From Candidatus Rifleibacteriota bacterium (lineage in GTDB: Bacteria; Muiribacteriota; Ozemobacteria; Ozemobacterales; Ozemobacteraceae), in the NCBI GenBank assembly GCA_012517355.1, contig JAAYVD010000154.1, positions 62,001 to 126,000 of the forward strand: a stretch of DNA of 64,000 bases, given 5' to 3'. The stretch's first letter is position 1, and every line of letters begins with the position of its first letter. A model generated the notes under the pieces. The model searched no databases. It worked only from the letters and a program-made list of their open reading frames with translations, and was not told the origin of the DNA. The translations under genes were made by a program, and so were the position numbers. Below are positions 52,819 through 61,652 of this stretch, piece after piece.

Positions 52819-53774
52819 GCCGCCACCTCCTTCTCCGACGCCCCATTCTCCTCGGAACGGGTCAGGCGCAGGAAGACCTCCTCGAGCGAGGCCCGCGCCG
52901 GCGTGATCTCGACGAACACGTGGCCCTTGGCCACCACCGCCTGGAACACCTTCTCGTAGCCGCCCTCGGGGGGCAGGCACAGGTCGAAGTGGACCAGGTC
53001 GCCCTTCACCGTCTCGTGCTCGATGCGGGCCCCGGGCACCCCCTCGATGGCGTTCTTCCAGTCGAGGCCGACCGGCTTCAGGCCGATCTTGTAGCGGGTC
53101 GTCTGGCCGCCCTTGCCCTCGAGGTTCTCGACCGTGTCGACCGCCACGATCCGACCCTCGTTGATGATCACGACCCGCTTGCAGGTCATGCTCACCTCCG
53201 GCAGGATGTGCGTCGACAGGATGATGGTGTGGTCGGCCGCCAGGTCCTGGATCAGGCCGCGGATCTCGATGATCTGGTTGGGGTCGAGCCCGACCGTCGG
53301 CTCGTCGAGGATCAGCACCTCGGGGTCGTGCAGCAGGGCCTGGGCCAGCCCCACCCGTTGCCGGAAGCCCTTCGACAGGGTCCCGATCACCCGATCGAGA
53401 TGGTCGCCCAGAGCGGTGCGGACCACCACCTGGTCGAGGCGCGCCCGTTGTTTCGACGACGGCACCTCGCGGATGTCGGCGATGAACTTCAGGTACGACT
53501 TCACCGTCATCTCCGGGTACAGCGGCGGGGTCTCGGGCAGGTAGCCGAGACGACGGCGCACCTCGATCGAATCCTCGAACACGTCGTACCCGGCCACCGT
53601 GGCCCGGCCCGACGTGGCCGGCAGGAAACAGGTCAGGATGCGCATGGCCGTGGTCTTGCCGGCGCCGTTGGGGCCGAGAAGACCCAGCACCTCCCCTTTC
53701 GCCACCGAAAAGGAGATTCCGTCCAGAGCCCGGAAGTTCCCGTAATACTTGGTGACGTTTTGCAGTTCGATCAC
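52815..53774 (-). CDS. GldA-type ABC transporter ATPase, 319 aa
   Basis: An ABC ATPase with Walker A GPNGAGKTT, the signature region LSKGFRQRVGLAQAL and Walker B VLILDEP, plus the C-terminal extension (about 80 residues) seen in ABC-2 drug/antibiotic-type ATPases. The GTG start at 53774 is supported by AGGAGGT 8 nt upstream; the open frame before it has no coding character. It heads the cluster with GldF, GldG and DUF4340 genes, probably exporting or assembling an envelope component. Confidence 0.91.
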   Translation of the reverse strand: MIELQNVTKYYGNFRALDGISFSVAKGEVLGLLGPNGAGKTTAMRILTCFLPATSGRATVAGYDVFEDSIEVRRRLGYLPETPPLYPEMTVKSYLKFIADIREVPSSKQRARLDQVVVRTALGDHLDRVIGTLSKGFRQRVGLAQALLHDPEVLILDEPTVGLDPNQIIEIRGLIQDLAADHTIILSTHILPEVSMTCKRVVIINEGRIVAVDTVENLEGKGGQTTRYKIGLKPVGLDWKNAIEGVPGARIEHETVKGDLVHFDLCLPPEGGYEKVFQAVVAKGHVFVEITPARASLEEVFLRLTRSEENGASEKEVAA

Positions 53775-54150
53775 GCTTTCTACCTCCTGGACAAGGGTGA
53801 TGGATGGGAGACCATCGCCGCCATTTGACCGGCGATGGGAAAAAAGGTTCCAGGAATTTTTCGCCCCGGCCACCCCGGGCCGGGGAGATCAGACCCCTTG
53901 ATGGACGGCCGCCCTCCAGGGTGCACCTGGGCGGCTCCTTCCCGGGCGTCCCGGCTGGTCGTCTTCCGAGGAAGATTCCAACGGGGGATGGACCGGCCGG
54001 CCCAAGCGAAGCGAAAGGGGGAACGGACCATGGTTCGGACGACGAAGGCGGCAGACGGCTGATTGCTCCTCGTCCCCATTCGCGCCCATCCCGCGGATGG
54101 GCGACGGCCCGTTTCTCACCGGGGACTCCACGGACAACGCGGACAACGGA
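53775..54150. other. Intergenic region upstream of the ABC cluster
   Basis: This 376-bp gap contains a hairpin with perfect 9-bp arms CCATCGCCG and CGGCGATGG (53812-53838) in the presumed leader of the ABC operon. A second hairpin with 8-bp arms (54084-54102) follows the nucleotidyltransferase gene. No gene and no convincing promoter were seen. Confidence 0.5.
54084..54102 (-). terminator. Possible terminator of the nucleotidyltransferase gene
   Basis: Perfect 8-bp arms GCCCATCC and GGATGGGC around a 3-nt loop, 48 nt after the stop. There is no U-tract, so intrinsic termination is uncertain. Confidence 0.35.
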
Positions 54151-54909
54151 TCAGACCTCCAGGCGGTCGGCGATGTCCGCCAACTGTTCGATGACGGTCA
54201 GGTATTTCTCGTAGAACTTGAGCAGGTTGTACTTGTCGGAAATGCGCAGCAGGCCCATCTTGTGGCGCAGGCTGTCGGTCAGGATGCCGGTCTCGAGCTT
54301 GAACTGCTCCTCGGCGACGGCCACCACCACGTCCTTGCGGATCGACGGGGTCTTCCCCTGCAGGAACAACAGCCCCCGCAGCAGCGGGATCAGGCTGTTG
54401 AACGACCGGGCGACCATATCCTCGAAGGAGCGGAGCGATTCGCCCGAGGCGATGAACTCGGTCCGGGCTTCGGTGACCTTGGTCCGCAGCATCTGCTCGA
54501 CCTGCAGCCGCAGATGGGATTTCGCGATGACCAGGTCCTTGAAAGGGTCGGGGCCCTGGATGACCCGGTGATTGTCCCGGATCTCCATGAACAGGAGCGG
54601 GAAGGCGTCGAGCGACCGCTCGAGGTCTTGCAGGGTGAAGATGGCCGGCGCGGCGAACCCCCTGGTCATCCACTTCTCCATGGGCACCGAAATGACCTTC
54701 AGGTGGGGAACCGTGACGGTCTTGAACAGCAGGAGCATGTTGATGTTGGAGCGCCCGTAGACGTAATCCCCCGAAGCTGCGCTGCCGTAGCAGGCCACGG
54801 TCTGGAGTTCCTCTCCCAGCAACCGGACCATATCCTGCGCAAAGGGATCGAACACCGTCTCCGGATTCTGCGGCACGTTCCGGATCTTCAACAGCAGAGC
54901 TTCGAACAT
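54151..54909 (-). CDS. MNT-fold nucleotidyltransferase-like protein with altered catalytic site, 252 aa
   Basis: The GS...G...S motif of minimal nucleotidyltransferases is visible as YGSAASGDYVYGRSNINMLLLF from residue 41. The two metal-binding aspartates of the usual SDID are both Asn (S54-N55-I56-N57), so transfer activity is doubtful. The rest of the protein is helical and could be the usual C-terminal partner domain. ATG 54909 is preceded by AGGAGGA. It is a single-gene unit, divergent from a glycosyltransferase gene. Confidence 0.75.
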   Translation of the reverse strand: MFEALLLKIRNVPQNPETVFDPFAQDMVRLLGEELQTVACYGSAASGDYVYGRSNINMLLLFKTVTVPHLKVISVPMEKWMTRGFAAPAIFTLQDLERSLDAFPLLFMEIRDNHRVIQGPDPFKDLVIAKSHLRLQVEQMLRTKVTEARTEFIASGESLRSFEDMVARSFNSLIPLLRGLLFLQGKTPSIRKDVVVAVAEEQFKLETGILTDSLRHKMGLLRISDKYNLLKFYEKYLTVIEQLADIADRLEV

Positions 54910-54951
54910 CGGCGTCTCCTCCTCTGATTCGTCCGTCTCTTCAACGGCCGA

Positions 54952-54979
54952 AGTATACCAGATGGGGGAAGGAATGCAA
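54952..54979 (-). promoter_or_regulatory. Promoter of the nucleotidyltransferase-like gene
   Basis: Minus strand: TTGCAT (54979-54974), a 16-nt spacer and TATACT (54957-54952). Both boxes and the spacing are the same as at the aminotransferase promoter (48447-48474). Confidence 0.68.
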
Positions 54980-55014
54980 CGACCCGATGCCCACCTCTCT
55001 TCTTGGCTTTCCTC

Positions 55015-55043
55015 TTGTGGCGGCCGCCCGAATCTGGGATAAT
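55015..55043 (+). promoter_or_regulatory. Promoter of the two glycosyltransferases
   Basis: TTGTGG (55015-55020), a 17-nt spacer and GATAAT (55038-55043). The start near 55050 leaves a 27-nt leader with AGGGG before ATG 55077. Confidence 0.6.
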
Positions 55044-55076
55044 CTCCCCGCCTGAAACCTTTGCCAGGGGTACCGG

Positions 55077-55853
55077 ATGCCGACCATCGGGTTTTCACTC
55101 ATCGCCCACAACGAGGAACGCCAGATCGCCGAGGCGCTCCGGTCGGTCGCCTGGGCCGACCAGACCGTGGTCATCGACTGCGATTCCACCGACCGCACCG
55201 GGGCGATCGTCCGCGAATTCCCGCACGTAACCCTCTTCCGACGACCAAACAACCCCAACCTCAACGTCAACAAGACCTTCGGGATCGACCAGCTCACCAC
55301 CGACTGGATCTTCTACCTCGACCCCGACGAGCGCATTCCCGACGCCCTGGCCGACGAACTGCGCCGCACCCTCCCCGACACCCCGCACGCCGCCTTCCGC
55401 CTGCCCCGCCGCAACTTCTTCTTCGGCCGGTGGCTGGCCCACGGCGGGCAATACCCCGACCTCCAGGTGCGCCTCTTCCGCCGCGGCCAGGCCAGGTTCC
55501 CCAACCGGCACGTCCACGAGAGCCTCGAGGTCGATGGGTCGGTCGGCCGCCTCACCGAGCCGTTCGACCACCACCCCTACCCCACCCTCGACGACTACCT
55601 GCGCAAGATGAACTTCTATACCGGCTTCCAGGCCGACTTCTGGCGTCAGGAGGGCCGCCGGCCCGGTTGGCTCGACGCCGCCCGCTTCCTCGCGTTGCGG
55701 CCGCTCAGCCGCTTCCTGCGCCGCTATCTGCTGAAAGGCGGCTGCCGCGACGGCTGGCCGGGATACGTCGCCGCCCTCGGCGATGCCTTCCAGACCGCCA
55801 TCAGCTACGCCAAGTTCCTCGAGCGCCCCGACCGCCCCGACCGCCCGGCATGA
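55077..55853 (+). CDS. Family 2 glycosyltransferase, LPS core type (WaaE/KdtX-like), 258 aa
   Basis: The N-terminal GT-A fold shows IGFSLIAHNEERQIAEALRSV and VVIDCDSTDRTGAIV. The DxD region is FYLDPDERIP. The later segments NFFFGRWLAHGGQYPD, RLFRRG and FPNRHVHESL match beta-1,4-glucosyltransferases of the WaaE type that act on the LPS inner core. The acceptor cannot be proven from sequence. Its stop overlaps the next gene as ATGA. Confidence 0.88.
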   Translation: MPTIGFSLIAHNEERQIAEALRSVAWADQTVVIDCDSTDRTGAIVREFPHVTLFRRPNNPNLNVNKTFGIDQLTTDWIFYLDPDERIPDALADELRRTLPDTPHAAFRLPRRNFFFGRWLAHGGQYPDLQVRLFRRGQARFPNRHVHESLEVDGSVGRLTEPFDHHPYPTLDDYLRKMNFYTGFQADFWRQEGRRPGWLDAARFLALRPLSRFLRRYLLKGGCRDGWPGYVAALGDAFQTAISYAKFLERPDRPDRPA

Positions 55854-56980
55854 AGGTCATCCAGGTCCTCAACTCCCCCCACTGGAGTGGCGCCTCGCAT
55901 TACTGCACCCTGCTCGGCCGCCAACTGCGGGCGATGGGGCACGAGGTCCTCCTGCTGACCGAACCCGGCAAGGCCCTCGACAAGGCCCGCGCCTTCGGCA
56001 TCCCCTGCGACGACACCATCCGCCTCAACCACCGCAACCCCGGTCTGTATGCGCATGCCATGAAGCGCATGAAGACCATCTTCCGCACCTTCCGGCCCGA
56101 CATCATCTCGGCCCACATCAACGAGGGGGCCTGGATGGCCGGCCTGATGGCCCGCTGGTTCGCTCCCGGGGCGGCCGTGGTGCGGGCCCGCACCGACATC
56201 GACCCCCCGAAGGGCCATTTCGTCAACCGCTTCGTCCACCACGCCTGGACCGACCACATCATGGTCAGTTCCCTCCTGCACAAGCGGCTTTGCCAGAAAC
56301 TGCTCGCCTTCCCCGCCGAAGCCATCGACGTGGTCTACGGCCCCATCGACACGCAACAGTTCCGGCCGGGCACCGACCCGCGCCGCGCCTTCCGCCAGGA
56401 GGCCGGAGCCGATGACACGACCGTCCTGATCGGCATGGTGGCACGCTTCGACCCCGTCAAGGGCCACGAATACGCCCTCGAAGCCCTCCGCTTGCTCGAC
56501 CCGCGCCTGCCCGTCCGACTCGCCCTGCTCGGCTACGAGAACGAACGAACCTTCGCCTGGATCCGCCGCACCGCCGAGACCCTGGGCGTGGCCGACCGGG
56601 TCGCCACCTTCGGGTTCCGCGAGGATCTGCCCGCCGTCCTCGACGCCATCGACATCGGCCTCATCACCTCGGTCGGCTCCGAAGCCAACTGCCGCATCGC
56701 CCTCGAGTGCATGGCCACGGGGAAACCGGTCGTCGCCACCGCGGTCGGGGTCATCCCCGAAGTCGTCCGCGACGAAGAGGAAGGGTTCGTCGTCCCCCCC
56801 CGCGACCCCGTCGCCACCGGCCGGGCCCTCACCCGGCTCATCCAGAACCCCGCCCTCCGCACCCGCCTGGGGGCCAACGGCCGGGCCCGCACCTCCACCC
56901 ATTTCACCCTCGAGGTCTTCGGCCGGCAAGCCGAGCGGGTCTACCGCAAAGCCCTCGACCGCAAGCGCCACCCCGCCTGA
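55850..56980 (+). CDS. Family 4 glycosyltransferase, 376 aa
   Basis: A GT-B enzyme with N-terminal MKVIQVLNSPHWSGASHYC, a hinge, and a C-terminal donor domain. The donor domain contains IGMVARFDPVKGHEYALEA, VATFGFREDLPAVLDAIDI and the E-x7-E-type segment SVGSEANCRIALECMATGKP, which contacts the nucleotide sugar. Coupled by a 4-nt overlap with the upstream WaaE-like enzyme, it probably adds the next sugar of the same surface glycan. Confidence 0.9.
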   Translation: MKVIQVLNSPHWSGASHYCTLLGRQLRAMGHEVLLLTEPGKALDKARAFGIPCDDTIRLNHRNPGLYAHAMKRMKTIFRTFRPDIISAHINEGAWMAGLMARWFAPGAAVVRARTDIDPPKGHFVNRFVHHAWTDHIMVSSLLHKRLCQKLLAFPAEAIDVVYGPIDTQQFRPGTDPRRAFRQEAGADDTTVLIGMVARFDPVKGHEYALEALRLLDPRLPVRLALLGYENERTFAWIRRTAETLGVADRVATFGFREDLPAVLDAIDIGLITSVGSEANCRIALECMATGKPVVATAVGVIPEVVRDEEEGFVVPPRDPVATGRALTRLIQNPALRTRLGANGRARTSTHFTLEVFGRQAERVYRKALDRKRHPA

Positions 56981-57014
56981 GCGGCCCCGCCTCGCCATCC
57001 CCTGCCTTCCTGGT

Positions 57015-57043
57015 TTGACAATTCCCCTACCCTCCCCTAGAAT
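57015..57043 (+). promoter_or_regulatory. Consensus promoter of the GGDEF-like gene and metG region
   Basis: TTGACA (57015-57020), a 17-nt spacer and TAGAAT (57038-57043). The start near 57050 leaves a 22-nt leader with AAGGAAGG before GTG 57072. Confidence 0.87.
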
Positions 57044-57071
57044 TCCCCTACCTGCCAAGGAAGGGATTCCC

Positions 57072-58541
57072 GTGGAGTTCTTCCGCAACATCAGCATCAC
57101 CCGCCGCATCGTCCTGACCACGCTCGCCATGATCGGTCTGCCGGTGGGCATCTTCTGGTACATCCGCGGCATGGAACTGCCCGTCTCGTTCCCGGTCTTC
57201 CTTTTCCTGGGCTTCATCTTCTTCGGCCTGGGGCTCGTCACCTCGCTGCTGGTGGCCGTCTCGATCACCAAACCGCTCGACCGGGTGCGCAAGCGCATCG
57301 ACGGGTTCCTGGTGAAGAAGGTGGCCAACCCGGTGAAGGATTTCGGCAACGACGAGATCTCCGACCTCGCCGAAGAGCTGAACGCGGTGTTCGGCCAGTT
57401 CAACAGCGAACTGAACACCGTCATCAAGAAGTCGAAACTGCGGTCCGACGAGATGACCAAGACCGAAACCGTCAAGGCCGAGCTCGAGCAGCAACTCGCC
57501 CTCTCCCGGTCCTGCTTGCAGGTGGCCCAGCGGCTCAACACCACCTTCGATTTCCAGACCAACCTCAAGACCATCCTCGACGAGGCGGTCAAGACCATGG
57601 GCATCCAGTGGGCATCCATCCTGCTGGTCAACCGCGACACCCTCGAACTGACCGTCGCCTGCATGCGCGGGGTCGAGCAATCGCTGCTCGACGACCTCGC
57701 CGAGGACAACTATCCCGCCCTGAAACTCAAGCCCCACGAGGGTCTGGCCGGGCAGGTCATCAAGAATGCCCTTCCCCTCCTCGCCAACAAGGGCCACAAA
57801 GACCCGCGGTTCAAGAGCTTCTCCGAGTTCAGAACCCGCGAGGAGAAGATCGCCAGCCTCCTGTGCGCCCCGATCAAGGGCAGCGACGGCACCATCCTCG
57901 GGGTGATCGATTTCGTCAACCGCATCAGCCCCCCCGTCTTCCGCAACGAGGACATCCCCTACGCCGAGGACGTCTGCACCCTCGTCGCCCTCGTCATCGA
58001 GCGCAACCGCCTCTACCGCAACCTGTTCTGCGACGAGGTGACCGGCCTCACCAGCCACAACGTCTGGCGCAACTTCTTCGAGGAGGAATCGGCCCGCTCG
58101 ATCCGGTATTCCCAGCCGCTCAGCGTCGTCGTCCTCGACCTCGACCGGTTCAAGGAGATCATCGACCAGACGGCCAGCGAGTTCGTGCAGAAGATCGCCG
58201 CCGACATCGGCCGCGCCGTCCAGGAGACCCTGCGCGAGACCGACCTCGCCTCCAAGGTCCAGGACCGCTTCTACCTCCTGCTGCCCAATTCCGACGCCGC
58301 CGGCGCGGTCTTCCTGGTCGGCCGCATCAAGGAACAGATCGAGAAGATGAAGTTCGAATACAACGAACGCACCTTCGAGATCACCGCCTCGGCCGGCGTC
58401 GGCTCCTTCCCCGAGCCCACCCCAGACGCACACCTGCTCGTCCACCACGCCCTCAAGGCCCTCGACCAGGCCAAGTCGGAAGGACGCAACCGGGTCGTCA
58501 TCCATTCCCGGGCTGCCGCGGCCGCCCCCCGCCTGAAGTAG
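57072..58541 (+). CDS. Membrane GAF-GGDEF-like protein with degenerate GGDEF, 489 aa
   Basis: Two membrane helices (about 10-30 and 37-60) are followed by a HAMP-like linker (ITKPLDRVRKRIDGF), a short coiled coil, a GAF domain (about 165-320; LACMRGV-type and LCAPIKGSDGTILGVIDFVNR), and a C-terminal diguanylate cyclase-like domain. In place of GGDEF it reads VQDRF, so the active half-site is lost. DLDRFKEIID is retained. It may bind c-di-GMP or act as a scaffold. GTG 57072 is the start because the -35 box covers the in-frame upstream alternative. Confidence 0.88.
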   Translation: MEFFRNISITRRIVLTTLAMIGLPVGIFWYIRGMELPVSFPVFLFLGFIFFGLGLVTSLLVAVSITKPLDRVRKRIDGFLVKKVANPVKDFGNDEISDLAEELNAVFGQFNSELNTVIKKSKLRSDEMTKTETVKAELEQQLALSRSCLQVAQRLNTTFDFQTNLKTILDEAVKTMGIQWASILLVNRDTLELTVACMRGVEQSLLDDLAEDNYPALKLKPHEGLAGQVIKNALPLLANKGHKDPRFKSFSEFRTREEKIASLLCAPIKGSDGTILGVIDFVNRISPPVFRNEDIPYAEDVCTLVALVIERNRLYRNLFCDEVTGLTSHNVWRNFFEEESARSIRYSQPLSVVVLDLDRFKEIIDQTASEFVQKIAADIGRAVQETLRETDLASKVQDRFYLLLPNSDAAGAVFLVGRIKEQIEKMKFEYNERTFEITASAGVGSFPEPTPDAHLLVHHALKALDQAKSEGRNRVVIHSRAAAAAPRLK

Positions 58542-58569
58542 CCCCAGCCAATCCACGCGAGGTTCACCC

Positions 58570-60597
58570 ATGCCCACGCCCAAGGCTTTCTACGTCACCA
58601 CCCCCATCTATTACGCCAACGCCGAACTCCACATCGGCCACGCCTTCACCACGCTGGCCGCCGACACCGCCACCCGCTTCCAGCGGGCCATGGGCCGCGA
58701 CGCCTGGTTCCTGACCGGCTCCGACGAACACGGCCAGAAGGTCGACCAGGCCGCCCGCGCCAAGGGCATCACCCCCCTGCAGCACACCGACGCCCTGGTC
58801 GCCAAGTTCAAGGACCTGTGGAAGACCCTCGACATCCGCTACGACGACTTCATCCGCACCACCGAGGAACGGCACCAGAAGGCCGTCCGCCATGTCCTGA
58901 GCCAGCTGCACGAGAAGGGCGACATCTACTCCGCCACCTATTCGGGCTGGTACTGCACCCCCTGCGAGCGCTTCTGGACCGAGAAGGAAGTGCCCGAAAA
59001 ACTCTGCCCCGACTGCAAACGCCCGATCGAGGAACTCGAGGAGAAGAACTACTTCTTCAGGATGTCGAAGTACCAGCAGGCGTTGATCGACTACATCAAG
59101 GCCCACCCCGATTTCATCCGCCCCGAGAACCGTCGCAACGAGGTTCTGGGCTTTCTCGCGCAGCCCCTGCAGGACCTCTGCATCTCCCGCCCCAAGAAGC
59201 GGTTGAGCTGGGGAATCGAGATCCCGTTCGACCCCGAGTATGTCACCTACGTCTGGTTCGACGCCCTCACCAATTACATCTCCGCCATCGGCTACCCCGA
59301 CGACATGGCCCGCTTCCATCGCTATTGGCCGGCCTCCTGCCACCTCGTCGGGAAGGACATCCTGACCACCCACGCCGTCTACTGGTCGACCATGCTGCTC
59401 GCACTCGGCCTGCCCCTGCCCGAGATCCTGTTCGCCCACGGCTGGTGGGTCCTGTCGGGAGGCAAGATGTCGAAATCGGTCGGCAACGTCGTCAACCCGC
59501 TCGATCTCGTCGCGAAATACGGCCTCGATGCCTTCCGGTTCTTCCTGTTCCGGGAAATGGTGTTCGGCGCCGACGCCATGTTTTCCGAGGAATCTTTCGT
59601 CCTCCGCTACAACGCCGACCTCGCCAACGACTTCGGCAACCTCTGCCAGCGGACCCTGCCCATGCTGCTGAAACGCCGGGAAGGGAAGTTCCGCCACGGC
59701 GCGGCCACCCTGCCGCAGAGCGCCGAGATCGCCGCCCTGGCGCGCGCCGTCAAGGCCGACTACATCAAGGCCATGGACAACTTCCTGTTCCACGAGGCCC
59801 TGAAGCGCACCTGGGACCTCATCGGCCGCCTGAACAAGTTCGTCGACGAGGCCGCCCCCTGGAAGCTCGCCAAGGAGGAGAAGTGGGCCGAGCTCGACGA
59901 GGTCTTCTGGCTCGTCGGCGAGGGCATCCGGTTTTGCGCCCACCTGGTGCAACCCTTCATGCCCGGCACCGCCCCGAAGTTCCTCGAACAAATCGGCCTG
60001 CCCGTCACCTTCCTGCCCCTGCCGCAACTCGACTGGGGCCAACTGCCCGACGGCACCGTCTGCCGCGAACCGTCACCCATCTTCCCGCGGCTCGACACCC
60101 CGCGGATCGAAAGCCTGAAAAAAGGCGACAAGCCAGACAAGACCGAGCCCGCCGCCAAAGCCCCCAGGGCGCCGAAACATGAGGCGGGTGCCGCGGCCCC
60201 CGCCGGCGGGGCCGCCCCGGCCGCCGCCACGACCGTCCCGGCTGCCGCGCCCACCCCCGCGGCCACCGATGGCCTCATCGATTACGACGAGTTCATGAAG
60301 ACCCACCTCGCCGTCGCCGTCGTCGAGACCGCCGAGAAGGTCGCCGGCGCTGACAAGCTGCTGCGGCTCACCGTCAGGCTCGGCGAGGAGACCCGCCAAC
60401 TGGTCGCCGGCATCGCCCTCCACTACCAGCCCGAGCAGCTGATCGGCAAGCAGGTGGTCATCGTGAAGAACCTCAAGCCGGCGAAGATCCGCGGGGTCGA
60501 GTCACACGGCATGATCCTCGCCGCGGGCACCCCCGACGGTGGGTTGGCCGTCGTCACCACCGACAAGCCCGCCCAACCCGGCATCCGCGTCAAGTAA
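58570..60597 (+). CDS. metG: Methionyl-tRNA synthetase with C-terminal tRNA-binding domain
   Basis: The 675-aa enzyme has HIGH at residues 21-24, a zinc knuckle CTPCERFW (C129/C132) with CPDC about 14 residues on, WFDALTNYISAIGYP and KMSKS starting at residue 299. After a Pro/Ala-rich linker (about 525-570) comes an EMAP-II-like tRNA-binding domain (FMKTHLAVAVVETAEKV, VAGIALHYQPEQLIGK, ESHGMILAAG). GAGG lies 8 nt before ATG 58570. It follows the GGDEF-like gene by 28 nt and is followed by a strong hairpin. Confidence 0.96.
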   Translation: MPTPKAFYVTTPIYYANAELHIGHAFTTLAADTATRFQRAMGRDAWFLTGSDEHGQKVDQAARAKGITPLQHTDALVAKFKDLWKTLDIRYDDFIRTTEERHQKAVRHVLSQLHEKGDIYSATYSGWYCTPCERFWTEKEVPEKLCPDCKRPIEELEEKNYFFRMSKYQQALIDYIKAHPDFIRPENRRNEVLGFLAQPLQDLCISRPKKRLSWGIEIPFDPEYVTYVWFDALTNYISAIGYPDDMARFHRYWPASCHLVGKDILTTHAVYWSTMLLALGLPLPEILFAHGWWVLSGGKMSKSVGNVVNPLDLVAKYGLDAFRFFLFREMVFGADAMFSEESFVLRYNADLANDFGNLCQRTLPMLLKRREGKFRHGAATLPQSAEIAALARAVKADYIKAMDNFLFHEALKRTWDLIGRLNKFVDEAAPWKLAKEEKWAELDEVFWLVGEGIRFCAHLVQPFMPGTAPKFLEQIGLPVTFLPLPQLDWGQLPDGTVCREPSPIFPRLDTPRIESLKKGDKPDKTEPAAKAPRAPKHEAGAAAPAGGAAPAAATTVPAAAPTPAATDGLIDYDEFMKTHLAVAVVETAEKVAGADKLLRLTVRLGEETRQLVAGIALHYQPEQLIGKQVVIVKNLKPAKIRGVESHGMILAAGTPDGGLAVVTTDKPAQPGIRVK

Positions 60598-60604
60598 CCT
60601 TCCC

Positions 60605-60633
60605 ACCCGGGGCAGGCCGCCTGCCCCGGGTTC
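60605..60633 (+). terminator. Probable terminator after metG
   Basis: ACCCGGGGCAGG and CCTGCCCCGGGT form a perfect 12-bp stem with a CCG loop, 7 nt after the metG stop. It is followed by TCGGCC, so the U-tract is absent. Confidence 0.55.
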
Positions 60634-60870
60634 GGCCGCGCCGCCGCACCGCCACGCCGCCACCCCATCCCTGGCCCCCCTTTTCCGCCATGATCCACCC
60701 GCCTCGTTCCCTCCGCCGTGGCCGAGCCAAAACCGGTCCTGCGGCCACCCGTCCTTTTCCCTTCCGCCAGGCGCTTTCCGCCCGACAGCCGCCACGCCCT
60801 CCACCCACCCGACGACCGCCGCCCTCCACCTACACCCCGACGGAGACCGGCATCCCCTGAAGGAGGCTCC

Positions 60871-61650
60871 ATGACCCCGCATCTCATCGATGTCCACGCC
60901 CACCTGACCGACGAAAAACTGGCCGGCGATGTTCCCGCCCTCATCGACCGGGCCACTGCCGCGGGCGTTGGCACCATCCTCACCGTCGGCACCGACCTGG
61001 CCACCAGCCGGGCCGCCCTCGACCTCGCCCACCGCCACCCCGCCGTCTGGGCGGCGGTCGGCGTCCACCCCCACGACGCCAGCGGCTGGAACGACCATTC
61101 GGCCGACGATCTCGAGCGGCTCCTGTCCGACGACCGCGTCGTCGCGTTGGGCGAGATGGGCCTCGACTACCACTACGACTTCTCCCCGCGCGACGTGCAG
61201 CGCCGCGTCTTCCAGGCCCAATGGGAACTGGCCGCCCGCCTCCGGGCGACGGCGGTGGTCCACATCCGCGAGGCCTTCGACGACTTCTTCGCTCTCGCCG
61301 CTTCTTCCCCGCCCCCGCCGCGGGTGCTGCTGCACTGCTTCTCCGGCACCCTCGACCAGGCCCGGAACGCCCTCGACCTCGGTTTCGACTTCTCGGTCGG
61401 GGGCCCCCTCACGTATCCGAAAAACCAGGAAACCCGCACCATCTTCGGGTTCCTGCCGGCCGACCGCATCCATCTCGAGACCGACTGCCCGTATCTCGCC
61501 CCCCAGCCCCGCCGGGGCAAGGTCAACGAGCCGGCATTCCTCGCCATGACCGCCGAAGGTCTGGCCAAAACCCGGGGTCTGCCGGTCGATACCCTCGCCG
61601 ATACCCTCCTCGCCAACGCCCGCCGCCTTTTCCCGAAGATGCGCGTCTGA
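60871..61650 (+). CDS. tatD: TatD-family metal-dependent hydrolase (DNase)
   Basis: The 259-aa protein has the N-terminal metal motif IDVHAHL, VGVHPHDAS, ALGEMGLDYHYDF, VVHIREAF, LHCFSGT and the late ETDCPYLAP, all TatD landmarks. TatD proteins are divalent-metal DNases acting on 3' ends. AAGGAGG lies 5 nt before ATG 60871. About 270 bp without a clear feature separate it from metG. Confidence 0.94.
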   Translation: MTPHLIDVHAHLTDEKLAGDVPALIDRATAAGVGTILTVGTDLATSRAALDLAHRHPAVWAAVGVHPHDASGWNDHSADDLERLLSDDRVVALGEMGLDYHYDFSPRDVQRRVFQAQWELAARLRATAVVHIREAFDDFFALAASSPPPPRVLLHCFSGTLDQARNALDLGFDFSVGGPLTYPKNQETRTIFGFLPADRIHLETDCPYLAPQPRRGKVNEPAFLAMTAEGLAKTRGLPVDTLADTLLANARRLFPKMRV

Positions 61651-61652
61651 TC

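Noticed and set aside
57015-57071. TTG start 19 codons upstream of the GGDEF-like gene
   Set aside because: That TTG is the first triplet of the TTGACA -35 box; a transcript starting near 57050 cannot include it, and AAGGAAGG supports GTG 57072.
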